Made by a program: the position numbers and the translations under genes
Assembly: GCA_016717855.1 (NCBI GenBank)
Contig: JADKEV010000003.1
Span: 1-64,000, forward strand
From: Betaproteobacteria bacterium
Lineage (GTDB): Bacteria; Pseudomonadota; Gammaproteobacteria; Burkholderiales; Casimicrobiaceae
Direction of reading: 5' to 3'
DNA: 64,000 bases
The notes under the pieces: generated by a model
Seen by the model: only the letters and a program-made list of their open reading frames with translations
The model's database searches: none
What the model was told of the DNA's origin: nothing
Part shown: positions 51,669 through 59,327 of the stretch, one piece after another
Numbering within the stretch: the stretch's first letter is position 1
Layout: each line of letters opens with the position of its first letter

Positions 51669-52673
51669 CTACCGCGGCAGCGCCTTGCGCACCGCCTCGG
51701 CTTCGGCGAGCATGGTTTCGACGTCCGCGCCGTATTTCTCCTTGGCCTTGGCATACGTGGGGGCGACGACGGAGCGGAACGGCGCGAGGTCCGGGCGGCC
51801 GATTTTCGCGCCCTTGCTCTCCATGTCCTTCAATTGCCGGTCATCGTTGCCGCTGACTTCCTTGCGACTCCAGTCCGCGGCTTCCTTCGCGGCCCTGGTG
51901 ATCGCCTCGCGGTCGGCCGGCGAGAGCTTTTGCCACGTCTTCTCGGAGATGGTCAGCGGGATCGGGCTGTACACGTGCTGGGTCAGCGTGACGTTCGGCG
52001 CGACTTCGTAGAATTTGTTGGCGTGTATGGTGTCGATTGGATTTTCCTGGCCGCTGACCGCGCCTTGCTGGATCGCCAGATAGACCTCGGGCAGCGGCAT
52101 GATCACGACCGAGAAGCCCATGTCTTCAAGCATCCAGCGCATCATTTCGTTGGGGAATGTGCGCAGCTTCTTGCCCTTGGCGTCGGCGGGCACGCGGATC
52201 GGGTCCTTGGTCGTCATGCTGCGGAATCCGGCCTCGAAGGTCGACAGGAAGCGGAAGCCCTTTTCCGGCCCCTTGGCGAACTGCGCCTGCAGCCACTTCG
52301 ATTCGTCGTACAGCTTCCAGCCCTGCGCATAGGTCTCGACGATGAACGGCAGCACGGTGAGATTCAACGTCGGGATGTGGGTGGCGTAGGTGCCGGTGCC
52401 CGAGACCGTGAAGTCGATGCCGCCGAGCTGCAATTGCTCGACGCCCTTGGGATCGTTGGCGAGCTGGCCGGCCGGATACACCTGCAGCTTGTAGCGGCCC
52501 TGCGTGTACTGTTCGATCTTCTGGCCGAAGAGCTCGGCGGCCTTCTGCCGCGCGCCACCCGGCTGGTCGGTGTGGCTGAACTTGAGTATGGTCTGCGCGG
52601 CGGCGCTGCCGGCCCATAGCGCGGCGACGGCCAGCGCGATCCCGGCTTGTTGCAGTAACGTTCGGCGATTCAT
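51669..52673 (-). CDS. dctP: TRAP transporter substrate-binding protein (DctP)
   Basis: 334 residues with a signal peptide (MNRRTLLQQAGIALAVAALW ending AAAQ). The fold is clear from LKFSHTDQPGGARQKAAELFGQ, the loop GKKLRTFPNEMMRWMLEDMG (carrying the substrate-binding Arg region), and GAVSGQENPIDTI. It should bind a carboxylate. AAGGAG is 5-6 bases before ATG 52673. Part of a dctP-dctQ-dctM set downstream of two dehydrogenase genes that may metabolise the imported acid. Confidence 0.94.
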   Translation of the reverse strand: MNRRTLLQQAGIALAVAALWAGSAAAQTILKFSHTDQPGGARQKAAELFGQKIEQYTQGRYKLQVYPAGQLANDPKGVEQLQLGGIDFTVSGTGTYATHIPTLNLTVLPFIVETYAQGWKLYDESKWLQAQFAKGPEKGFRFLSTFEAGFRSMTTKDPIRVPADAKGKKLRTFPNEMMRWMLEDMGFSVVIMPLPEVYLAIQQGAVSGQENPIDTIHANKFYEVAPNVTLTQHVYSPIPLTISEKTWQKLSPADREAITRAAKEAADWSRKEVSGNDDRQLKDMESKGAKIGRPDLAPFRSVVAPTYAKAKEKYGADVETMLAEAEAVRKALPR

Positions 52674-52719
52674 GTTGTCTCCTTCTTGTGGTTGAGTGCG
52701 GCGCCTGGCCGCGGGGTGG

Positions 52720-53784
52720 TCACGGAACGAAAGGTGCCGCCGTCGCCGGCGGGTCATAGCCCTGGAGCGCGATGCGGCGTCCCGTGGAATGTGATTCGTA
52801 GGCGGCCTCCTGCACGCGCAGGTTGGCGAGATAGTCGGCGGCGGTGTTCTCGACCGGCGACCCCGCGGCGAGGTGCGCGACCACATGTCGCTGCAGCGCG
52901 CCGCAGCAGCCGCCCCCGAAGGTCTCCGGCCCGCGGTCGTACGCATGCTCGCGTTCCGCGCCGTGGTGCGGCTTCCACCACAGCCGCGACTCGCCGTCCA
53001 GCCGCAGCACGCCGGCCGCGCCCTCCAGCCACATCTCGCCCATCGTCCGCCGTGGATTGGCCGCGACGTGATCGTTGAGCCGGTTGCCGTCGAAGAGCCC
53101 GGTGCTGCCGCCCGCGAATTCGAGGATCAGGATGCCGGCATCCTCGCCGGCAATGACCGGGTTCATCCGGCGCAGCCGCGCGGTGACCGCGTCGACCTCG
53201 CCCAGCAGAAAGCGGAACGTGTCGATCCAGTGGATCGCGGTCTCGACGATCAAGAGGCGCGGCATCTGCTGGAAGTAGGGCTGGCGGTCGAGGTACGCTG
53301 CTGGACCCTGGCCGTCGCCGGGGCGCAGCCGGAAGGCGACGCCGTGCGGCGTGCCGAGGGCGCCCGCCGCGAGCAGTCGCTTCGCTTCGCGGTACCAGGG
53401 CTGGAAGCGGAAGTTCTCGTGGATCACGCACAGGACGCCGGACTTGTCCGCAGCGGCGGCCAGCGCCACCGACTCCGTCCACGACGGCGTCACCGGTTTC
53501 TGGCAGATCGCCGGGATGCCCCGCGCGTGTGCCAGCGCCACTAGCGCCGCATGCGACGGCGGCGGCGTGACGATGTCCACCAGGTCGGGCCTGACAGAGT
53601 CCAGCATCGCGGCGGCATCGGCAAAGGTGCGCGGGATGCCGAACTCGCCCGCCATCGCCTGCGCCTTGGCTTGATCCGCGTCGCACCACGCAACCACCTC
53701 GGCGCCGGGCGCGTCGCGCCAGCCCTCCAGATGGAACCGGCTGAAGTAGCCGGCGCCGATGCCGGCGACGCGCAAGCGGGCCAT
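52720..53784 (-). CDS. Gfo/Idh/MocA family oxidoreductase
   Basis: 354 residues. NAD(P) loop GIGAGYFSRFH at the N-terminus, then C-Q-K-P (CQKPVTPSW), where most members have E-K-P with a catalytic Lys; Gln in place of Glu is unusual. The C-terminal alpha/beta domain contains the HWIDTFRFLLG His. The family oxidises or reduces sugars and polyols. The start overlaps the upstream dehydrogenase stop (TGATG), and dctP follows 46 bases on, so all are one operon. Confidence 0.88.
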   Translation of the reverse strand: MARLRVAGIGAGYFSRFHLEGWRDAPGAEVVAWCDADQAKAQAMAGEFGIPRTFADAAAMLDSVRPDLVDIVTPPPSHAALVALAHARGIPAICQKPVTPSWTESVALAAAADKSGVLCVIHENFRFQPWYREAKRLLAAGALGTPHGVAFRLRPGDGQGPAAYLDRQPYFQQMPRLLIVETAIHWIDTFRFLLGEVDAVTARLRRMNPVIAGEDAGILILEFAGGSTGLFDGNRLNDHVAANPRRTMGEMWLEGAAGVLRLDGESRLWWKPHHGAEREHAYDRGPETFGGGCCGALQRHVVAHLAAGSPVENTAADYLANLRVQEAAYESHSTGRRIALQGYDPPATAAPFVP

Positions 53785-54908
53785 CAGAGATTCGACGCCA
53801 CCGCGTCGGCGATCGCGCGGGTGCCGTCGCGGCCGCCGAACTCGTACGGCACGACCTTGCCACCCGCGAATACCGCGTCGACCGCCCGCTCGATCCGCTG
53901 CGCCGCATCCGCCAGCGCCGGGTTGCCGCTCTTCTCCGCCAGCCAGTCGAGCATCAGCGCCGCCGACAGTATCGTCGCGGTGGGATTGGCCTTGCCCTGG
54001 CCGGCGATGTCGGGGGCGGAGCCGTGGCAGGGCTGGAACAGCGCGTGCCGGTCGCCGATGTCGGCCGACGGCGCCATGCCCATGCCACCGACCAGCGCTG
54101 CGGTCTGGTCGGAGATGATGTCGCCGAACATGTTCTCGGTCACCAGCACGTCGAACTCCCAGGGCTTCCGGATCAGGTCGAGCGCCGTCGCGTCGATGTA
54201 GTTGTGGCGCGCCTCGATGTCCGGAAACCGCAGCGCCCGCTCGTCGAATATCTTGCGGAAGAAGGCCATCGACCGGAACACGTTGGCCTTGTCCACGCAG
54301 GTGACGCGGCCCGGGCGGCCGCGCGCCTTCCGACGCTGCGCCAGGCGAAACGAAAAGTCATGGACCCGCTCCGAGCCGCGGCGCGTGATCACCATGGTGT
54401 CCCTGGCTTCCTCGTCGTTGTCGATCGTCCCCTTGCCGCGCGAGGCGAACAGGCCCTCGGTTGATTCGCGCACGACGACCAGGTCGATGTCCCGCGCCCG
54501 CGGGTCGGCCAGCGGCAGCCGGATGCCGGGAATCGCGCGCGCCGGTCGCACCCCGGCGTACAACTCCAGCGCCACGCGCAGGTCGAGTTGCGGCGCGATC
54601 TCGGTGCCGTCCGGGTAGCGGATCTCCGGCCAGCCCATCGCGCCGAACAGGATCGCGTCGGCGTCGCGGGCGGCGGCAAGCGTGGCATCGGGCAACGCCA
54701 CGCCGGTCGCCTGGTAGTGCTGCGCGCCGGCCGGGTGCGCGGCAAAGTTGAACGCGAACGGAGCGCCGTGCTGGAGCTTGTCCAGCAGCGGCAGCGTGGC
54801 GTCGATGACGTCGACGCCGATGCCGTCACCGGGGAGGACGCAAATGTCGAAGGGAGTGGAGGAGGGGGGCACTGGGTACTTTCGTGAATGAATGAGGTTC
54901 GTGATCAC
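53784..54908 (-). CDS. isopropylmalate/tartrate dehydrogenase-family enzyme
   Basis: 374 residues of the beta-decarboxylating dehydrogenase family (LeuB, TtuC, Icd). Motifs: GDGIGVDVI near the start, catalytic Tyr/Arg region VVRESTEGLFASRGKG, VDKANV (catalytic Lys), and FGDIISDQTA (metal Asp pair). The context, beside a TRAP transporter and sugar-type oxidoreductase, fits tartrate or 3-alkylmalate dehydrogenase more than leucine synthesis, but this is inference. The GTG at 54908 is used; a GTG at 54872 would remove 12 weakly conserved residues and is equally plausible. Confidence 0.85.
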   Translation of the reverse strand: MITNLIHSRKYPVPPSSTPFDICVLPGDGIGVDVIDATLPLLDKLQHGAPFAFNFAAHPAGAQHYQATGVALPDATLAAARDADAILFGAMGWPEIRYPDGTEIAPQLDLRVALELYAGVRPARAIPGIRLPLADPRARDIDLVVVRESTEGLFASRGKGTIDNDEEARDTMVITRRGSERVHDFSFRLAQRRKARGRPGRVTCVDKANVFRSMAFFRKIFDERALRFPDIEARHNYIDATALDLIRKPWEFDVLVTENMFGDIISDQTAALVGGMGMAPSADIGDRHALFQPCHGSAPDIAGQGKANPTATILSAALMLDWLAEKSGNPALADAAQRIERAVDAVFAGGKVVPYEFGGRDGTRAIADAVASNL

Positions 54909-54929
54909 GCAATCTCCGTCACGCTCGGT

Positions 54930-54995
54930 CCCTCTCCCCGGGGGCGAGGGAAGAAAGACTCCCTTCTCCCTCTGGGAGAGGGGCCGGGGATGAGG
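54930..54995. repeat. interspersed CCCTCTCCC-type repeat
   Basis: Two short dyads (CCTCTCCCC/GGGGGCGAGG at 54931-54949 and CTTCTCCCTCTGGGAGAGGG at 54962-54981, then GCCGGGGATGAGG) form the family of CCCTCTCCC...GGGAGAGGG repeats common between genes in proteobacteria. It lies between GntR and the dehydrogenase and could fold in RNA. Confidence 0.55.
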
Positions 54996-55028
54996 CCCGG
55001 TGTTGCGTCTCGATTGGTCGGAGTTTCA

Positions 55029-55607
55029 TCACATCTGCCGCACCGGGAACCGCTCGAAGATCGCCAGCAGCTCCCGCGTCGCGCGGTCGCGATGGGCGCG
55101 GTTGATTTCGACGGCGCCCTTGTCGTCGCCGGCCCGGATGCGCTCGAGCATGGCCATGTGTTCGCGCGTCGAGTTCACCGGCTTCGGGCGCAGCCGCAGC
55201 GTGAACATCCGCGCGCGGTGTACGCGGTCCGCGACGCGCGCCACCGCGTCCATCAGCGTCCGGTTGCCGGCGAGCTCGACGAGTCGCTGGTGGAAGCGCT
55301 CGTCCGCCGCCGCCCACGCGTCGAGATCGTCGGCCTTGAGCGCCCGCGTCATGTCGCGCGTGGCCTCGACCAGCGGCCGCAGTTCCGTGTCGCTGGGGCG
55401 CCTCCTGGCGAGTATTTCCATCGCCGCCGATTCCAGCGCGGTGAGGACGACATAGATTTCGCGCATGTCGCCCGGCGACACCGGCAGCACGCGCATGCCG
55501 TGCCGTGGAATGACCTCGACCAGGCCTTCGTGCGCCAGCCGGATCAGTGCCTCGCGCACCGGCGTACGGCTCAGCCCCAGCTCGCCAGCGAGCGCGCCTT
55601 CGAGCAC
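55029..55607 (-). CDS. GntR-family (FadR/FCD) transcriptional regulator, 5' end unclear
   Basis: The 192-residue frame from GTG 55607 has the recognition helix and wing (GLSRTPVREALIRLAHEGLV) and an FCD ligand domain with metal-type residues (D..., H in ADERFHQRL, H in STREHMAM, H in INRAHRD). Matching sequence continues upstream of that GTG (RVELAYAAVRRRILDNVYPP, to about 55676), but no ATG, GTG or TTG exists before the stop at 55767-55769. A rare start, a frameshift or 5' damage is implied. It likely controls the flanking organic-acid genes. Confidence 0.7.
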   Translation of the reverse strand: MLEGALAGELGLSRTPVREALIRLAHEGLVEVIPRHGMRVLPVSPGDMREIYVVLTALESAAMEILARRRPSDTELRPLVEATRDMTRALKADDLDAWAAADERFHQRLVELAGNRTLMDAVARVADRVHRARMFTLRLRPKPVNSTREHMAMLERIRAGDDKGAVEINRAHRDRATRELLAIFERFPVRQM

Positions 55608-55847
55608 CTGGTGGCCGGGCGGGTAGACATTGTCGAGAATGCGCCGGCGGACCGCGGCATAGGCGAGCTCGACGCGAGATCCGCGCGGCGCTGCGGTCCC
55701 TTGGCCTTCAGCGGAGCGCGGGCGCTGGGGCAGGGGCGCTGGCGCCCGCCTTCGATGCGGGCGCGGTCATGGCCGCCGACGCGGGCGCCGGCCCCGCCTT
55801 CGCGCCGGCCGACTGCCGGTCATAGTCCGCTGCGCGCATCGCGGCGT

Positions 55848-56875
55848 TCAGCTGCCTTGCCAGCCGTGCGCGACCGGGAAGAACAGGTCCTTCCACGAAT
55901 CCGGCTTGACCTTGATCGCGCCGGCGCGGTACGTGAAATCAATGAACGGAACGATGTTGCGCGGCACCAGCGTGTACTCGATGCCCGGTGCGTTCAGCGT
56001 CTTGACCATTTCCTCGACCGGTTGCTTGCCGTTGGTCATCCGCAGGTACGTCTCCGCCGCGGCCTTCTTGTCGCGATTGATGAAGTCGGTCGCCTCCTGC
56101 AGCGCCTTCATGAACACCGCGACCAGCTTCGGATTGTCGTTGTAGAACTTGCCCGTCGCCGCGATCACATTGAAGGACATCGGGCCGCCCAGTATTTCGG
56201 TCGAGGTGATGACCTTGCGGATGCCCGGCTTGTCCAGCTCCATCTGGGCGAAGGGCGGCGAGGTGAAGTGGTTGTTGATCTCGCCCCCGCCCGAAACCAG
56301 CGCAGCCATCCCGTCCGGGTGCGCCATCGACACGGTCAGCGCGTCGAGCTTGTTGCGGTTGGCGACGCCCAGTTCCTTTTCCGCCCACATCTGCAGCAGC
56401 GTCGCCTGCATCGAAACCTTGACGGCCGGCAGCGCGATCTTGTCTTTTTCGGTGAAATCGGCGATGCCCTTGATCGTCGCGCTCCGCGTGTTCAGCTGCA
56501 GCGGCAGCGCGTTCAGGCCGCTGACCGCGCGCACGTCCATGGTCCCGCGCGTGCGCGCCCAGATCGTGCCCAGCCCGGTGATGCCGAGGCAGACGAAGTC
56601 CACGCTGGAGGAAAGCAGCGCGTCGTTCATCACGTCGCTGGAGCGGAACGTGGCCCAGGTCACCTTGAGATCCGGCATGCCGGCCTCCTTCGCCAGCCGT
56701 TCGACGATCTTCCTGTCCTCCATCACCATCAGGGTCAGGTAGCCCAGCCCGTACTGCTTGGCAATCCGCAACTCCCCTGGTCGGCGACGGCGGAGCGCAC
56801 GAAACCGCCCGTGGCCAGGGCAATCGCGGCCGCGGAGACGGCCGCGGTGAAGATCCTGCGGGTAACGTTTGTCAT
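55848..56875 (-). pseudogene. NMT1/SsuA-type ABC substrate-binding protein, frameshifted
   Basis: Starts MTNVTRRIFTAAVSAAAIAL at ATG 56875, with AGGAGG upstream, and encodes a signal peptide. The frame then fails after ...VADQG. The mature protein (GELRIAKQYGLGYLTLMVME, through ETYLRMTNGKQPVEE) continues in another frame. One missing base in the C-run at 56774-56777 explains the break. The mature part resembles NitT/TauA/SsuA binding proteins of ABC importers for sulfonates or thiamine-like compounds. No ABC permease or ATPase is near. A sequencing error cannot be excluded. Confidence 0.75.
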
Positions 56876-56920
56876 GACTTTCCTCCTGTGAATCGCAACG
56901 GTCTGCACTCCCGAAACCCA

Positions 56921-56939
56921 ATAGGGGTCAGACCCCTAT
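56921..56939. repeat. palindromic repeat ATAGGGGTC-a-GACCCCTAT
   Basis: A perfect inverted repeat with 9-base arms and a 1-base centre lies between the lactonase stop and the binding-protein start. The GGGGTCAGACCCC core is familiar as a dispersed motif in many proteobacterial genomes, often beside mobile or repeat elements. Could act as a small terminator, but has no T-run. Confidence 0.6.
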
Positions 56940-56950
56940 GGAACACGAAG

Positions 56951-57937
56951 CTAATGGAGCCAGTGCAACGGCGGCTGCCCGGCCACTTGCGTACGGAAGC
57001 TGGCGATCGAGTCGCCGAGCAGGCAGCCGAGATACGCGGTCTTCAGGTCCGGCCCGCCGAAGGCCAGGCTCGAGATGTTCTTCAGCCGCGCGCCCGCGGC
57101 CCGGTCCAGGTGCGGCCGCCCCATCGCGCCGGCCAGGTACGCCTGCTCGCAGCGCTCGACGTGCGCCGGGTCGGCGTCTTCGAGGATCACGGCCGTCGCC
57201 CCGTCCGGCGCCACGCGCAGCACGCGGTTGCTGACGACGCTGGTGATCCAGGCGTGCCCTTCGGCATCGAAGGCGAGGCCGTCCGGATAGGTGCCGTGGC
57301 CGAACGTGGCGACGGTCTCCCTGGCCGCAAGCGATCCGTCGCCGCCCACCCGGAAGCGCGACAGCCGCCGCCCGAATGTCTCGTTCACGTACAGCCACGC
57401 GCCGTCGGCCGAGAGCGCGGCCTCGTTGGTGAAGCCCAGTCCGTCGGCGACGATGCGGGCGCCGCGGCCGTCGACCAGGACGATGAATCCATCCGCCACG
57501 TCGCCGCGGTAGGCGGCCGCGCGCGGCACGCGCCGGGTGCTGACCGTGATCCAGACGCGATTGTCTTTGTCTTCGAACACGAAGTTGGTCGGCGGCAGTT
57601 CGACGCCGTCGACCTGTTCCAGGAACGGCCGCACGCCGCCCTGCCGGTCCAGCGCGAACACGCCGCCTGCCGAGTCGCCCAAGTCCGCGAGGAGGAAGCT
57701 GCCGTCCCGCCGCAAGTCAATCCCGTTGGGACGCAGCGGGCGGCCGCCGGGCAGCGTGCCGGCAAACAGCACATGCGACCCGTCGGGGCGCGTGCAGGCG
57801 ACGCCGCCGCGCCAGTCCGCCGTGTAGAGCATGCCGTCGCCCGTGGCGAGCACGCATTCCGGGCGAACGAGTCCGGCGCCGGTGAAGGAGAGCGCGGCGA
57901 GCGGAAGCGCGGGCGCGGCGGCGGGAGTGGAAGGCAT
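56951..57937 (-). CDS. SMP-30/gluconolactonase-family protein
   Basis: 328 residues of the SMP-30 six-bladed propeller family, which hydrolyses sugar lactones with a divalent metal. The recognisable pattern is PECVLATGDGMLYTADW, GGRPLRPNGIDLRRDGSFLLAD, GLGFTNEAALSADGAWLYVNE and YPDGLAFDAEGHAWIT. It fits the conversion of a sugar lactone to the free acid. Promoter and a 14-base operator are just upstream. No signal peptide, so cytoplasmic. Confidence 0.88.
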   Translation of the reverse strand: MPSTPAAAPALPLAALSFTGAGLVRPECVLATGDGMLYTADWRGGVACTRPDGSHVLFAGTLPGGRPLRPNGIDLRRDGSFLLADLGDSAGGVFALDRQGGVRPFLEQVDGVELPPTNFVFEDKDNRVWITVSTRRVPRAAAYRGDVADGFIVLVDGRGARIVADGLGFTNEAALSADGAWLYVNETFGRRLSRFRVGGDGSLAARETVATFGHGTYPDGLAFDAEGHAWITSVVSNRVLRVAPDGATAVILEDADPAHVERCEQAYLAGAMGRPHLDRAAGARLKNISSLAFGGPDLKTAYLGCLLGDSIASFRTQVAGQPPLHWLH

Positions 57938-57970
57938 TTTCTTGAGTTCCCTGTACCTGGATCAATGAAC

Positions 57971-58000
57971 GCAATAACGTATACGTTAACAGATACGCAA
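57971..58000 (-). promoter_or_regulatory. promoter of the SMP-30 gene
   Basis: On the minus strand, TTGCGT (58000-57995) and TATTGC (57976-57971) are 18 bases apart, about 35 bases before the start codon. A palindromic operator fills most of the spacer. Confidence 0.5.
57975..57988. promoter_or_regulatory. GntR-type operator TAACGTATACGTTA
   Basis: A perfect 14-base palindrome with the GTATAC core found in operators of many FadR/FCD-type GntR regulators. It sits between the -35 and -10 boxes of the SMP-30 promoter, the usual place for repression. The nearby GntR gene is the natural candidate regulator. Inferred from position and core sequence. Confidence 0.6.
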
Positions 58001-58313
58001 AGCGCGCGCAAGCCACAGGATGGCGAATTCAACGACCCCGCCGACTCCGCGGCAAGTATCGGCGGGTGATGCACCCGCATCAATCGCGCGTCGGCATCGG
58101 CGCGCACCAAGAAAAGCGCTCTTGCTTCGCGCAGCGAAGCGGGCGGGGGGCGTGGGTCGCCGCCGCCCGCGAATCCCGCGCGGCGGCGCGCCGCAGACGC
58201 AAGCGGGCTCCGCCCGAGCCAGCAAGAGCTGGTCTACAAGGCCATGCGCCGATTGAACTCGATCTCTGGCAGTGGTTAGGCGGCCGCCTCCCATCTGCTC
58301 TGGCCGCTTTGGG
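57989..58313. other. about 300-base gap, no gene seen
   Basis: Between the lactonase promoter and the conserved part of the recombinase. It contains a GCTTCGC/GCGAAGC hairpin at 58124-58140 and GC-rich simple stretches. A reading frame from the recombinase runs on through it only because its normal stop is lost. Confidence 0.45.
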
Positions 58314-58930
58314 CCAGATTTCGGTCTGTTCGGCGATCTCAGGCGCGTCATCGACTTCAATGCCCAAGCAACGAATCGTGCTCTCCAGCGTGGTGTGGCC
58401 CAGCAGCAGTTGAACAGCACGCAGGTTCTTAGTCCGCCGGTGAATCAATGTCGCCTCGGTTCGGTGCATGGTATGAGTTCCATAGGACGCCGCGGCAAGT
58501 CCAATGGACCCGATCCGGCTGGCGACAGTGCGCGAGTATTGTCGGGTCGATAGGTGCGGCGATGTGCCGACGCGACTGGGGAAGTGATACTGGTCGAGCC
58601 GCAACTCGGCATTGGCAATCCAGGCCGAAACCGAGTCCCGAGTTTGTTCGGTGACTTCAAACTGAACTGGTGGCGGCGTCTTTTGTTGCATGACCATCGC
58701 GTGCGCCGCAATCTGGGTGCCATGGGCGACATCGCGTACGCGAAGATTCTTCAGGTCACAGGCGCGCAATTTGCTGTCGATTGCCAGATTGAACAGGGCG
58801 AGATCCCGGGTCCGCTTGCTTACTTGAAGGCGGACGCGAATTGCCCAGATCTCCTTCAACCTCAACGGCGGCTTCTGCCCAATAAGCTTTCCCTTGTTCC
58901 AAGTGGGATTTGTTGTCGACCGCTTGCCAT
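58314..58930 (-). pseudogene. degenerate tyrosine recombinase (phage/integrative-element integrase)
   Basis: Short tyrosine-recombinase of the MASxRQQIP / RVRLQ...DLALFNLAIDSKLRACDL type. From ATG 58930 (AAAGGAG before it) the first residues are in one frame; the rest (KGKLIGQKPPLRLKEIWAIR onward) is in another, so a frameshift lies near 58900. The catalytic box that should read HTMRRT is HTMHRT (Arg lost), and the nucleophile Tyr of I-R-Y-L-G is Cys (TIRCLGIEVDDA). The expected stop after AEQTEI is a Trp codon, so the frame runs on. It should be inactive. Confidence 0.8.
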
Positions 58931-59327
58931 GAGTGGCTCCTTTGAGGTGGAAAGGAGCCTAAATTGTGCCGCCGATCAATCGGGCGCTTCACGACCCGTT
59001 GCTGCCGTTGAAATTTACGTCGCCAACGGCGGCAATGCCGAAAGCGGACGGTCAGTTCGCCGCCCGAGTGGCGCTCCGTCTACTTGATTCACAGGAATCC
59101 GACACCGGCTCGCCCTGGGTTTATTCATTGCTCGCGAGATTGCTCGAGCGTATGGCCGGCGACATCACCGTGCGTTCTGATATTGGGAGACGGTATTTAC
59201 GACACGATTGCCACGCCAAGGATGAATGGCTCGACTGGGCCATGACGCCCAGCTGAAATTGACACTGTCCAACGGCACGCGCGGGCCGGCCTCGCGCCCG
59301 CGCGATCGCCATCTCGCGTTCAGCAAC
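58931..59327. other. lower-GC gap beside the recombinase
   Basis: Noticeably lower in GC than the flanking genes. A 9-base-pair hairpin GGCTCCTTT/AAAGGAGCC at 58935-58959 contains the ribosome site of the recombinase. A 96-codon plus-strand frame from GTG 58966 to 59256 is possible but has no known relative or clear ribosome site. Probably acquired or decaying DNA. Confidence 0.5.

Noticed and set aside
54900..54909. Palindrome CGTGATCACG before the dehydrogenase gene as a second operator
   Set aside because: Short, unlike the GTATAC-type site, and overlaps the proposed start codon region; chance is likely.
58275..58281. GTTAGGC resembling an integron attC core
   Set aside because: No matching partner site (RYYYAAC) within 60-140 bases and no integron integrase; chance match.
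58966..59256. 96-codon plus-strand frame
   Set aside because: No convincing ribosome site or relatives; left as a possibility in the region note only.
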